Of a stretch of DNA of 64,000 nucleotides, positions 8,723 through 16,658 are shown one piece after another. Source of the stretch: Brevundimonas lenta. GTDB taxonomy: Bacteria > Pseudomonadota > Alphaproteobacteria > Caulobacterales > Caulobacteraceae. A model generated the notes under the pieces. The model worked only from the letters and a program-made list of their open reading frames with translations, had not been told where the DNA came from and did no database searches. The stretch spans positions 1,054,001-1,118,000 of the forward strand of contig NZ_JACIDM010000001.1 in the NCBI RefSeq assembly GCF_014196335.1, in the 5' to 3' direction. Each line of letters begins with the position of its first letter. Within the stretch, counting starts at the first letter, position 1. The position numbers were made by a program, and so were the translations under genes.

Positions 8723-9499
8723 ATGAAAATCCGTGTGCGCGCCAATCTGACCTGGCGCTTCGAACCGCCCACTGACGCGATCTACAAGATCCAGGTCGCC
8801 CACTGGCCGGGTCAGCACGTCCTTGAGGAACGGCTGGTCACGGTTCCCCACGTCGACTTCATCGAAAACGAAGACGATGAGTTCGGCGCCAGGACCCTGC
8901 GCGCCCACCTGTCCGGCGAGGTCGCCCTGACCTATGAGGCGGTCGTCGATAACGGCTCGCTGAAAGGCCTGCCCGCCGTCACGGTCCAGCACGACTGGAA
9001 CGACCTTCCGGCCGAGGTCCTGACCTATCTGAACCCCAGCCGCTATTGCCCGTCCGACCAGTTCGGCCGGTTCGTCGACCGCACGTTCGGCGGCACCACC
9101 GGCGGCGACCGGGTGCTGAAGATCCTAGAATGGATCCGCGAGAACATCGAATACGAGCCCGGCGTCTCGGACACCGAGACCACGGCCTCGCGCACCTTCA
9201 TCGATCGCGCCGGCGTATGCCGCGATTTCACCCATCTGGGCATCACCCTTTGCCGCGCCTCGGGTATTCCCGCGCGGGCGGTCAGCGCCTACGCCCATCA
9301 GCTGACCCCGCCCGACTTTCACGCCATCTTCGAAATCTGGCTGTCGAACGGCTGGTGGCTGGTCGATCCGACGGGCCTGGCGCCGGTCGAGGGGCTGGTG
9401 CGCATCGCCTGCGGCCGTGACGCCGCCGACATCGCCTTCCTGACCACCCAGGGCGACGTCCGCCTGGTGCGCCAGTCGGTGACCGCCGAGGCGGTCTAG
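8723..9499 (+). CDS. Transglutaminase-like cysteine protease family protein
   Basis: The 258-residue cytoplasmic protein has a transglutaminase-like catalytic triad: Cys in DRAGVCRDFTHL, His in PPDFHAIFEIWL, Asp in WWLVDPTGLAP. The N-terminal 100 residues form the beta-rich domain usual in this bacterial family. Members are thought to act as peptidases or cross-linkers, and the substrate is unknown. Its stop codon overlaps that of the convergent M1 peptidase gene (9496-9499). Confidence 0.87.
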   Translation: MKIRVRANLTWRFEPPTDAIYKIQVAHWPGQHVLEERLVTVPHVDFIENEDDEFGARTLRAHLSGEVALTYEAVVDNGSLKGLPAVTVQHDWNDLPAEVLTYLNPSRYCPSDQFGRFVDRTFGGTTGGDRVLKILEWIRENIEYEPGVSDTETTASRTFIDRAGVCRDFTHLGITLCRASGIPARAVSAYAHQLTPPDFHAIFEIWLSNGWWLVDPTGLAPVEGLVRIACGRDAADIAFLTTQGDVRLVRQSVTAEAV

Positions 9500-11262
9500 G
9501 CGCCGGGCTGGGCCTTCCATTCCTCGATGAACACGTCGCGGCGCAGGATCTTGTTCCCGGGGTCGATCAGCACATGGGCGCCGGCCGGCGCCGTGACCCG
9601 GCCGCGGCCGCCGGTCATCGGCACGACCGTGCGCCGTCCGTCGATCTCGACCTCGACCGGCATGGGGAAGGCCGCGCCGTCGCCCGTGATCCACTCCAGC
9701 GTCAGCGTGTTCCCGTCGCGCGTCTGGCGCAGGTCGGGCAGGACGGCCTGGTACAGATAGCCCTGGAAGAACCAGGTCAGATCGCGGCCTGACTCCTCGT
9801 TGACGATGGCCAGGAACTCGTCGGTTGTGGCCGAGCGGGTGGTGAAATTGCCCGGCTGCGGATCGGGCCGCCCGTACACCAGCCGCGTCACCGAGCGGAA
9901 GAAGGCCTCGTCCCCGATCAGCATGCGCAGCGAGTGCGCGATCAGCGAGCCCTTGTTGTACAGGTCCAGCCCGGGGCCGGCGTCGTCCTTGTAGACCTCG
10001 TCCTCGGTCCGCTCCTCGCCGGACACGACCGGGAACCGGTTCTTCAGCTGGTTGCGCTGCTCCAGCAGTTCGGCCTGCATGTAGCGGTCGCCATGCAGCC
10101 AGCGCAGGTACAGCGGCTGCATATAGCTGCCCAGCCCCTCGTGCAGCCACATGTCGTCGGCGTTGCGGTTGGTCATCTGGTTGCCGAACCACTCGTGCGC
10201 CAGTTCGTGGTGCAGCAGCCAGTCGTAGCCCTTGCCGTCCAGCTTGTAGGCGTTGCCGTAGGCGTTGATCGTCTGGTGCTCCATGCCCAGGTGGGGCGTC
10301 TCGACCACGCCCATCTTCTCGTCGCCGAACGGGAAGGGGCCGACCGTGGCTTCATAGAAGTCCATCATCGGCGTGAACTGGTCGAACAGGGCCTGCGCCT
10401 TCACCGGATCGTCCGAGCGCAGATGCCAGAACGACATCGGCACCGTGTTGCCGAACCGGCTGCGGTAGTCGGCCTTCAGCTCGACGTACGGCCCGATGTT
10501 CAGCGCGATGGCATAGGTGTTCGGATTGGCCGCCGACCAGTTCCAGGTGGTCCAGCCGTCGCCGTGGTCGACCGTCCCCAGGAAACGGCCGTTCGACGGG
10601 GCCGACAGGTTCGACGGCACGGTGATGTGCAGGTCCACCCGCTTCGGCTCGGCCGCCGGATGGTCGATGCAGGGCCAGAAGATGTCGCAGCCCTCGGGCT
10701 GGATGGCGGTGGCGATCCATGGCTCGCCCGAGGGGGCGGTCGCCCAGACGAAGCCGCCGTCCCACGGCGCCTGGGGCGCGACGCGCGGCTGGCCGGCATA
10801 GGCGATGCGCACCGAGACCTTGCCGTCGGCCTCGACCGGCTGCGGCAGGCGGATGGTCATGCGGCCTTCGGGATTGCTCCAGCCGTCCGGGCCGATCTCC
10901 TGGCCGTCGACCTGGACCGAGGACACGGCCAGCAGGGTGTCCAGCTCGACCACCACGGCCTCCAGCCGGCTGGTCGCGGTGAAGTCCAGCACGGCCACGG
11001 CGTCGATCGCCTTCTGGTCGGGCAGGACCTTGATCGACAGGTCGGCCTTGTCGAACTGCATGGCCAGCTGTTCGGGCGCGCGCGGCTGGTCTGTGCCGAG
11101 GGTGAAGGCGGTCGATTCGCGCACCGGCGTCTGGATCACCGCCGCGGGCTCCGGCCGGCCGGTCGGCACGACGGCCATATAGTCGGGCTCGGCCGAGGCG
11201 CAGCCGGCAAGGGTCAGGACGGATGCGCCGATCAGGGCTGCGCTGCGAATGGTGGCGGACAC
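9496..11262 (-). CDS. M1 family zinc metallopeptidase, predicted lipoprotein
   Basis: The 588-residue protein starts with a lipoprotein signal (lipobox LTLAGC, Cys about residue 21), then the M1 beta-sandwich N domain and the thermolysin-like domain. The zinc motif is HHELAHEWFGNQ with the third ligand in LHEGLGSYM, and the exopeptidase motif appears as GMEHQ. This is a shorter M1 form lacking the helical C-terminal domain. It probably trims peptides at the periplasmic face of a membrane. The gene is isolated and converges on the transglutaminase-like gene. Confidence 0.9.
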   Translation of the reverse strand: MSATIRSAALIGASVLTLAGCASAEPDYMAVVPTGRPEPAAVIQTPVRESTAFTLGTDQPRAPEQLAMQFDKADLSIKVLPDQKAIDAVAVLDFTATSRLEAVVVELDTLLAVSSVQVDGQEIGPDGWSNPEGRMTIRLPQPVEADGKVSVRIAYAGQPRVAPQAPWDGGFVWATAPSGEPWIATAIQPEGCDIFWPCIDHPAAEPKRVDLHITVPSNLSAPSNGRFLGTVDHGDGWTTWNWSAANPNTYAIALNIGPYVELKADYRSRFGNTVPMSFWHLRSDDPVKAQALFDQFTPMMDFYEATVGPFPFGDEKMGVVETPHLGMEHQTINAYGNAYKLDGKGYDWLLHHELAHEWFGNQMTNRNADDMWLHEGLGSYMQPLYLRWLHGDRYMQAELLEQRNQLKNRFPVVSGEERTEDEVYKDDAGPGLDLYNKGSLIAHSLRMLIGDEAFFRSVTRLVYGRPDPQPGNFTTRSATTDEFLAIVNEESGRDLTWFFQGYLYQAVLPDLRQTRDGNTLTLEWITGDGAAFPMPVEVEIDGRRTVVPMTGGRGRVTAPAGAHVLIDPGNKILRRDVFIEEWKAQPGA

Positions 11263-11320
11263 GGACGGCTCCCGACGGACAGGGGCGCAGACTGGCCGTC
11301 CGCCGCCGCCCGCGCAACTG

Positions 11321-11659
11321 TCACGCCTCGAGGCCGCGCGCCTTCCGCTGCGCCCTGGTCGCCCGCCGCGCCCAGGCCTTGTCGATCTGCTCCTTCAGCC
11401 GCGCGTCGTCCGCCGCCTCGAAATGCACCAGCACGGCGGGCCAGCCCTCGAAATGCGGGGTCTGGAAATAGGTCTGCGGCTCGGTCGCCATCAGGAAGTC
11501 CACCGTCGCCCGGTCCAGCGCCAGGGCGAGGGCGGTCGGGTCGGCGTTGTCGTTGACGATCCAGTGCCCGCGCACCCGCACGCAGCGCCCGCCGTGCAGG
11601 GTGGAGTCCTCGGCGCCCGGCTGGGTCAGGGCGTAGGCGAACATCTCGTCGCGGGTCAT
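11321..11659 (-). CDS. MmcQ/YjbR family protein
   Basis: The 112-residue single-domain protein matches the MmcQ/YjbR fold (DUF419), small DNA-binding-like proteins of unknown role. Landmarks are the start TRDEMFAYALTQPGAEDS and the central YFQTPHFEGWPAVLVHF. ATG 11659 gives the normal family length, and the frame is open upstream without homology. It sits between the M1 peptidase gene and rpmB on the same strand, but gaps of 58 and 274 bp argue for separate transcription. Confidence 0.8.
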   Translation of the reverse strand: MTRDEMFAYALTQPGAEDSTLHGGRCVRVRGHWIVNDNADPTALALALDRATVDFLMATEPQTYFQTPHFEGWPAVLVHFEAADDARLKEQIDKAWARRATRAQRKARGLEA

Positions 11660-11736
11660 GGGGCCGAGTGTGACGGCGCGGGCGGCAAAGTCCAAATCCC
11701 GCGAAGCGGGCCTCAAAGGTTCATCACCACGGACAG

Positions 11737-11805
11737 GACGAGGCACAACGTGCACAACGGGGCCTGAGCCATGCACGGAACCCGACGTGCTCGTTGTGCC
11801 TCGTC
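11737..11805. repeat. Intergenic inverted repeat of GTTGTGCCTCGT type
   Basis: Arm GACGAGGCACAACGTGCAC (11737-11755) pairs with GTGCTCGTTGTGCCTCGTC (11787-11805) with one mismatch, and weaker pairing extends outward on both sides (CACGGACAG with CGTGTTCGTTGTG). It lies between the YjbR gene and the rpmB terminator. It resembles dispersed intergenic repeats built from CACGAAG/CACAACG units in other proteobacteria. I see no gene in 11660-11884. Confidence 0.65.
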
Positions 11806-11884
11806 GTGTTCGTTGTGAAGCAACTGACCAGCCGTCGCAGCTATCCGTCGCTTGCCGCTTCGCGGCGGATGCCGCCCAAAGCAA

Positions 11885-11910
11885 AAGGGCCGGTGTTTCC
11901 ACCGGCCCTT
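11885..11910 (-). terminator. Rho-independent terminator of rpmB
   Basis: An 11-bp perfect stem AAGGGCCGGTG/CACCGGCCCTT with a 4-nt loop lies 23 bp past the rpmB stop codon. On the minus strand it is followed by TTTTGC, so it should end the rpmB transcript. Confidence 0.85.
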
Positions 11911-11933
11911 CAAGTCTTGCTGCAGTCGCTGCC

Positions 11934-12233
11934 TCAGGCGGCGGCGGCTTGCTCGGCCAGCTTGGCCTTCACCTGGCGCTTGATGCGCTGGGCGGCGATC
12001 GACAGCTGCTCGTCGCGAGCCTTGACGATGAAGGCGTCCAGGCCGCCCTTGTAGTCGAGGGTGCGCAGCGCGGCGTTCGAGATACGCAGCGAGAAGGTCT
12101 GACCCAGGGAGTCCGAGGTCACCTTGACGGCCTTCAGCGACGGCAGGAACCGGCGCTTGGTCTTGATGTTCGAGTGGCTCACGCTGTGGCCGACCATCGG
12201 GCCGATACCGGTGAGTTCGCAACGACGCGACAT
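11934..12233 (-). CDS. rpmB: 50S ribosomal protein L28
   Basis: The 99-residue protein begins SRRCELTGIGPMVGHSVSHS and contains IKTKRRFLPSLK, the L28 hallmarks. The alanine-rich tail (LAEQAAAA) is common in alphaproteobacteria. It is part of the large ribosomal subunit. The gene is monocistronic with its own terminator at 11885-11910 and diverges from a DUF3617 gene across about 200 bp. Confidence 0.96.
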   Translation of the reverse strand: MSRRCELTGIGPMVGHSVSHSNIKTKRRFLPSLKAVKVTSDSLGQTFSLRISNAALRTLDYKGGLDAFIVKARDEQLSIAAQRIKRQVKAKLAEQAAAA

Positions 12234-12431
12234 CTGACTATCCTTCAGGCGGCGTCCGGAAGCGGGGGGACGCGTGAAACAGGTGCGCGCGGGAGGACGT
12301 CCCGCGCGAGAGGTGGGGCGTATAGATGAAGAGTCCTCGCCCCGTCAAGGCGTCCGACCGTTCAGGCCCCGTTCAAATCCGGCCATATATCGCTACAAGT
12401 CACGAAGCGAGTTTCCGTTGAAGGGGCACGA

Positions 12432-12902
12432 ATGAAGTCCGTCCTGATCCGTACTGCCGCCGTCGCCGCGCCTGTGGTCGCCGCCGCGCTGTTCCTGGGC
12501 GCGCCCGCCACGCCGCAGGCGGCCATGAAGGCGCAGGCCAGCGCCGACACCGTCCTGCCCGGCTACTGGGAATATACGACCAGCGCCGTGGGCGTCAGCG
12601 ACACCGAAACCAAATGCGTGCGCCCGTCCGAGATCAACCGATTCTTCGGCGGCCTGTCGACGCGACGCTGGCGCTGCGAATATCCGGTGCGCCAGGTCGG
12701 CAACGGCAATGCGCGCTTCGAGGGCACCTGCACCGACCGCAAGGGCCGCCAGGTCCGGGTGCGTCTGAACGGCACCTACCAGCAGGAAAGCTTCCGCTTC
12801 ACCGGCGGGGCCCAGCTGGCCCGCGGCACGCCCTATCTGCCCGCCAGCATCACCGCACGCCGCATCGCCGCCCAGTGCCCGGCCGACGCCGAGTATTTCT
12901 GA
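12432..12902 (+). CDS. Secreted DUF3617 family protein
   Basis: The 156-residue protein has a signal peptide (about residues 1-30) and a mature domain starting at LPGYWEYTTSAVG, the typical opening of DUF3617 (GxWexxxxx). Two cysteine pairs are plausible (TKCVRP with WRCEYP, and GTCTDR with AAQCPA). The family is periplasmic and of unknown role. It converges with the DUF808 gene, with 6 bp between the stop codons. Confidence 0.78.
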   Translation: MKSVLIRTAAVAAPVVAAALFLGAPATPQAAMKAQASADTVLPGYWEYTTSAVGVSDTETKCVRPSEINRFFGGLSTRRWRCEYPVRQVGNGNARFEGTCTDRKGRQVRVRLNGTYQQESFRFTGGAQLARGTPYLPASITARRIAAQCPADAEYF

Positions 12903-12908
12903 TCCGGC

Positions 12909-13856
12909 CTAGTGCGCGGCCTTGCCGGGCTTGAGCCGGGCGATCTGATGCATGACCAGGGCGATCACGGCGCCGACGATCAGGCCGAGGATGGCCGAGA
13001 TCACCGCCGTGGTCAGCCAGCCGGCCACGCCGCCGACGGGGCCCAACGCGCCTGCGACGGCGTGGGCCAGATGCTCGACCGGCTCGGCCGGCCAGGCGAG
13101 GCCCAGCGTATGGGAGCCGTGCAGCAGGATGCCGCCGCCGACCCACAGCATGGCGGCGGTGCCGATGACGGACAGGGACGACATGACCACCGTCATGCCC
13201 TTGACCAGCCCGCGGCCGATCGATTGCGACAGGCGCGACGGCTTCTCGACCATGTGCAGGCCGATGTCGTCCATCTTCACGATCAGCGCCACCGCGCCAT
13301 AGACCACCACCGTCATGCCGAGGCCGACGACGATCAGCACGCCGGCCTGGGTCGCCAGGTGTTGGTGGGCCACGTCGGCCAGGGCGATGGCCATGATCTC
13401 GGCAGACAGGATCAGGTCGGTCCGCACGGCGCCTGCGACGGTAGACTTCTCCAGGTGCGCCGGGTCGTCTGTAACGGGCGTGTCGTCGTGCCCATGCCCT
13501 CCGCCGAAGACCTCCATCACCTTCTCGGCCCCCTCGAAACAGAGGTAGGCGCCGCCCAGCATCAGGATCGGGGTGATCGCCCAGGGCGCGAAGGACGTGA
13601 GCAGCAGGGCGACCGGCAGGATCAGCAGCAGCTTGTTGCGCAGGGATCCCTTCGCGATCTTCCAGATGATCGGCAGCTCGCGGCTGGGCGACAGGCCGGT
13701 GACGTATTTCGGCGTCACCGCCGCGTCGTCGATGACCACGCCCGTGGCTTTGGTGGCCGCCTTGCCCGCGGCCGCGCCGACATCGTCGACCGACGCCGCC
13801 GCCATCTTCGCGATCCCCGCCACGTCGTCGAGCAGGGCCATAAGTCCGGAGGGCAT
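12909..13856 (-). CDS. DUF808 family inner-membrane protein (YedI-like)
   Basis: The 315-residue protein has about six to eight hydrophobic segments and the family signature at the N terminus, GLMALLDDVAGIAKMAAAS and DDAAVTPKYVTGL. A histidine- and aspartate-rich loop (GGGHGHDD) follows the third segment and might bind metal. The biochemical role of DUF808 is unknown. ATG 13856 matches the family start (PSGLMALLDDVA). The gene has its own promoter region upstream. Confidence 0.88.
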   Translation of the reverse strand: MPSGLMALLDDVAGIAKMAAASVDDVGAAAGKAATKATGVVIDDAAVTPKYVTGLSPSRELPIIWKIAKGSLRNKLLLILPVALLLTSFAPWAITPILMLGGAYLCFEGAEKVMEVFGGGHGHDDTPVTDDPAHLEKSTVAGAVRTDLILSAEIMAIALADVAHQHLATQAGVLIVVGLGMTVVVYGAVALIVKMDDIGLHMVEKPSRLSQSIGRGLVKGMTVVMSSLSVIGTAAMLWVGGGILLHGSHTLGLAWPAEPVEHLAHAVAGALGPVGGVAGWLTTAVISAILGLIVGAVIALVMHQIARLKPGKAAH

Positions 13857-14034
13857 CGCGCAATCACAATCAGAGGGGAGAAGGCTGCAGAGGTAGGCCG
13901 CCCGCGCCCGCGTGTCGATCCGGGCCCCGCATCCCGGTCCGTGATTTCTCAGCAAAGCCTCACGCTTTGCTCATGCCGCTCACCGGGCGCCCGGGCAGGG
14001 TGCCGTCCTCACTTATGCAGAGGCAGGGCAGGCG

Positions 14035-14322
14035 ATGACCAATGTAGAGAGACACGACGGGCGTCAGGGCGCCAACATCCGGCGGATCCTCCGCTGGGGC
14101 GTGATCGCGGGCCTGCTTGTCCTGCCGGCCGTCGCCATGCAGTTCACCGGCGAGGTCAACTGGACCACGCTCGACTTCCTGTTCGCCGGCGGCGTCCTGA
14201 TCGGCGCCGGTCTTCTGTACGAGGTCGCGGCCTCGAGGATCTCCGCGCCGGTCTACCGGACGGTGGTCGGCCTCGCGGTCATCGCCCTCGTCCTGGCCGT
14301 CTGGGCCTGGGCGGTCGCCTGA
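14035..14322 (+). CDS. Small membrane protein, hypothetical
   Basis: The 95-residue protein has three hydrophobic segments (about residues 20-36, 45-62 and 74-94) after a basic N terminus, and so is an inner-membrane protein. No motif identifies it, although small proteins of this layout are frequent in Caulobacterales. The upstream AGGCAGGGCAGGCG supplies a ribosome-binding site for ATG 14035. It ends in the terminator shared with carD. Confidence 0.72.
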   Translation: MTNVERHDGRQGANIRRILRWGVIAGLLVLPAVAMQFTGEVNWTTLDFLFAGGVLIGAGLLYEVAASRISAPVYRTVVGLAVIALVLAVWAWAVA

Positions 14323-14328
14323 AAGACA

Positions 14329-14356
14329 AAAGGCCCGGGATCGCTCCCGGGCCTTT
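14329..14356. terminator. Bidirectional terminator between the small membrane gene and carD
   Basis: The perfect 12-bp stem AAAGGCCCGGGA/TCCCGGGCCTTT with a 4-nt loop is followed by CTTTATT on the plus strand and TTGTCTTTC on the minus strand. It can terminate both convergent genes. Confidence 0.88.
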
Positions 14357-14379
14357 CTTTATTCAGCGATGTCGCCGGA

Positions 14380-14931
14380 TCAGGCGGCTTCGGCTTCTTC
14401 CGTCTCGGCGACGGCCGGAGCGGCGGCCTTCTTGGCGCTCAGCGACTTGCCGAGCAGCTCGACGGCCGCGTCCTTGTCGATCTTGTTGGCGGCGGCGACT
14501 TCGCGGGCCATGCGGTCCAGGGCCGACTCGTACAGTTGACGCTCCGAGTACGACTGTTCCGGCTGGCTTTCGGCGCGGTGCAGGTCGCGAACGACTTCGG
14601 CGATCGAGATCAGGTCGCCCGAGTTGATCTTGGCTTCATATTCCTGGGCGCGACGCGACCACATGGTGCGCTTGATGCGAGCGCGGCCCTTCAGGGTCGT
14701 CAGCGCCTTGGTCACCACGTCGTCGGCGGCCAGCGAACGCAGGCCGGCGGTCTTCGCCTTCTTGGTGGGGACGCGCAGGGTCATCTTCTCGTGGTCGAAG
14801 GTCACGACGTAGACTTCCAGCGACATACCCGCCACTTCCTGCGTCTCGACCGCCGCCACCTTGCCGACGCCATGCGCCGGGTAGACCACAGCGTCGCCTA
14901 CCTTGAATTCCAGACCGGACTTGCTCGTCAT
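14380..14931 (-). CDS. carD: CarD/CdnL family RNA polymerase-binding regulator
   Basis: The 183-residue protein has the RNAP-interacting Tudor-like domain at the N terminus (FKVGDAVVYPAHGVGKV) and a helical DNA-binding C domain (WSRRAQEYEAKINSGDL, ERQLYESALDRMAREV). An extra alanine/glutamate-rich tail ends AETEEAEAA. CdnL proteins stabilise open promoter complexes at rRNA and biosynthetic promoters and are important for growth in Caulobacter. The neighbouring ferredoxin, S4 and helicase genes reflect a conserved alphaproteobacterial neighbourhood. Confidence 0.93.
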   Translation of the reverse strand: MTSKSGLEFKVGDAVVYPAHGVGKVAAVETQEVAGMSLEVYVVTFDHEKMTLRVPTKKAKTAGLRSLAADDVVTKALTTLKGRARIKRTMWSRRAQEYEAKINSGDLISIAEVVRDLHRAESQPEQSYSERQLYESALDRMAREVAAANKIDKDAAVELLGKSLSAKKAAAPAVAETEEAEAA

Positions 14932-15275
14932 GTCACTTCCTTTCCCGGCTCAGGCGGGGAGGGCGAGGCGAAGGCGCATAGACAATAGAACGAACGCCGC
15001 CGGGGTTCCCGTCGGTGAGTTCAATTCAATCGTCACATGCGGAAACGGATCACCAAACCTCTGGCCGATCCCGACTACATGGCCGGGATTCTGTCGCAAA
15101 CGCGGGCGGCGCGAAGAAATCGCAGACCGCCCGAACCAATGACAGGAACCTATCACAAATCCGCAGAATTTCAAAACGTCCACAGCGTCAGTGTGGGGAA
15201 GGCTGGAAATCCTCTCCGGATTCCGACAGCGGGCCGTGAATCGTTCGCGACAGCGCCGCCGTACGCGTCGGAGTT
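14932..15275. other. 344-bp intergenic region between carD and the ferredoxin gene
   Basis: No gene is supported here. The stretch presumably carries the carD promoter and the 3' end of the ferredoxin transcript. Two weak hairpins are visible, CCACA-N7-TGTGG near 15180-15196 and GGAAATCC/CGGATTCC near 15206-15225. The second could be a weak ferredoxin terminator. Base composition is lower in GC around 15125-15180. Confidence 0.5.
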
Positions 15276-15617
15276 TCAGGAACCCTTGCCGGGTTTCTCG
15301 GAGAAGTATTTCTCGAACTTGCCGGTCTCGCGCTCGAACTGCTCCTTGTCGGCCGGGGGCGTGCCCTTGACCGTGATGTTCGGCCAGACCTTGGCGTATT
15401 CGGCGTTGACCTGTAGCCACTTGCCGTCGGGCTCGTCCTCGGTGTCCGGCTTGATGGCGTCGACCGGGCACTCGGGCTCGCAGACGCCGCAGTCGATGCA
15501 TTCGTCCGGGGCGATGACCAGGAAGTTCTCGCCTTCATAGAAGCAGTCGACCGGGCACACCTCGACGCAGTCCATAAACTTGCAGCGGACGCAGGCGTCG
15601 GTGACGATGTAGGTCAT
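15276..15617 (-). CDS. fdxA: Seven-iron ferredoxin (3Fe-4S, 4Fe-4S), FdxA type
   Basis: The 113-residue electron carrier has the two-cluster N-terminal fold. [20 protein letters not shown] supplies the cysteines of the first site and [18 protein letters not shown] those of the second. The C-terminal extension ([16 protein letters not shown]) matches the Azotobacter FdI/FdxA type. The start at 15617 ([12 protein letters not shown]) is the standard one. It lies between carD and the YceI gene and probably has its own promoter. Confidence 0.94.
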   Translation of the reverse strand: MTYIVTDACVRCKFMDCVEVCPVDCFYEGENFLVIAPDECIDCGVCEPECPVDAIKPDTEDEPDGKWLQVNAEYAKVWPNITVKGTPPADKEQFERETGKFEKYFSEKPGKGS

Positions 15618-15730
15618 GGGCGGGGCGGGCGTTCGGTGAGGGCGCGGGACGCGCAGATGACCCTGCGGGCGCAAACTGTCAACCTGACGGCGGTTCGGGG
15701 GTTGCGGCGGGGCGATTTGCGGCTATTTGG

Positions 15731-15751
15731 TATCTGTCACTATTACAGATA
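15731..15751. promoter_or_regulatory. Candidate operator, TATCTGT-N7-ACAGATA
   Basis: A perfect 7-bp inverted repeat with a 7-bp spacer ends 12 bp before the YceI start codon. A second, outer pair (GGCTAT at 15721, ATAGCC at 15749) overlaps it. The size fits a dimeric repressor site overlapping the promoter or transcript start. It could instead fold as an mRNA hairpin near the ribosome-binding site. Confidence 0.5.
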
Positions 15752-15763
15752 GCCGGAGCCCCC

Positions 15764-16390
15764 ATGCGCCTTTCCCGTTTCGCCGCCGTCGGCGTCGCCT
15801 CCCTCGTCCTCGTCGCCGCGGGTGGCGTGGTCGCCCAGTCCGCCCTGACCCAGGTCCCGGCCGAAGTCACCGCCGGCGCCTACAAGCTGGATTCCGACCA
15901 CGGCAAGGTCACCTGGTCCGTCAGCCACCTGGGCTTCTCGACCTACACCGGCCAGTTCGTGAACGTGCAGGCCGAGCTGAAGCTGGATCCGGCCAACCCG
16001 TCGGCGTCGTCGCTGACCGCCATCATCCCGCTGACGGACGTGAACTCGGGCAGCGACGGCCTGAACGGCCACCTGCAGACGCCGGACTTCTTCGACACCG
16101 CCAACCATCCGACCGCGACCTTCGTCTCGCGTTCGGTGACTGTGGACGCCGATGATCCGACCGAGGCCACCGTCGTCGGCGACCTGACCCTGCGCGGCGT
16201 CACCCGTCCGGTGACCATGGAGGTCGACTTCAACCAGGCCGGTCCGTCGATGGGCGGGACCTATCGCGCCGGCTTCGACGGCGAGGCGACCATCAAACGC
16301 TCTGACTTCGGCATCACCTACGGCATCCCGATGGGCCTGGGCGACGAGGTCGAACTGCACATCGAAGGCGAGTTCATCCTTCAGCCGTAA
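15764..16390 (+). CDS. YceI family periplasmic lipid-binding protein
   Basis: The 208-residue protein has a signal peptide (about residues 1-25) and a YceI lipocalin-like domain: YKLDSDHGKVTWSVSHLGFS, GDLTLRGVTRPVTMEV and SDFGITYGIPMGLGDEV. The family binds polyprenoids or amide lipids in the periplasm, and its physiological role is not settled. The 3' end overlaps the 3' end of the convergent S4 gene by 17 bp. A palindrome at 15731-15751 may control it. Confidence 0.92.
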   Translation: MRLSRFAAVGVASLVLVAAGGVVAQSALTQVPAEVTAGAYKLDSDHGKVTWSVSHLGFSTYTGQFVNVQAELKLDPANPSASSLTAIIPLTDVNSGSDGLNGHLQTPDFFDTANHPTATFVSRSVTVDADDPTEATVVGDLTLRGVTRPVTMEVDFNQAGPSMGGTYRAGFDGEATIKRSDFGITYGIPMGLGDEVELHIEGEFILQP

Positions 16391-16658
16391 GGGCGACGTA
16401 CAGGGCGCGGGCCTCTTCGGCGGGCCCGCGCCTTTCGCCCAGCGCCAACACCTCCAGCTCGACCAGACGTCCGCCGAGCGCGAACATCAGCCGGTCGCCA
16501 ACGTGAACGCTGCGGCTGGGCTTGTCGAGCCGGGTCTGGCTGCCGTGATGGGTCAGCCGCACCGCGCCGTTTTCGACCATCGCCGCCGCCAGCGACCGCG
16601 TCTTCGCGAACCGCGCGCGCCACAGCCACACGTCTATGCGGCAGCCGGGATCGCTCAT
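16374..16658 (-). CDS. S4-domain RNA-binding protein, HslR/Hsp15-like
   Basis: The 94-residue protein has an S4 fold at the N terminus (CRIDVWLWRARFAKTRSLAA, then GAVRLTHHG). Hsp15 proteins bind stalled 50S subunits carrying nascent chains. The start codon overlaps the helicase stop (ATGA, 16655-16658), so the two are likely one operon with coupled translation. The 3' end overlaps the YceI gene on the other strand. Confidence 0.88.
   Translation of the reverse strand: MSDPGCRIDVWLWRARFAKTRSLAAAMVENGAVRLTHHGSQTRLDKPSRSVHVGDRLMFALGGRLVELEVLALGERRGPAEEARALYVALTAEG

Noticed and set aside
9934..11556. 540-codon plus-strand frame antisense to the M1 peptidase gene
   Set aside because: The minus-strand frame has the full zinc-peptidase motif set and lipobox, whereas the plus-strand frame has none.
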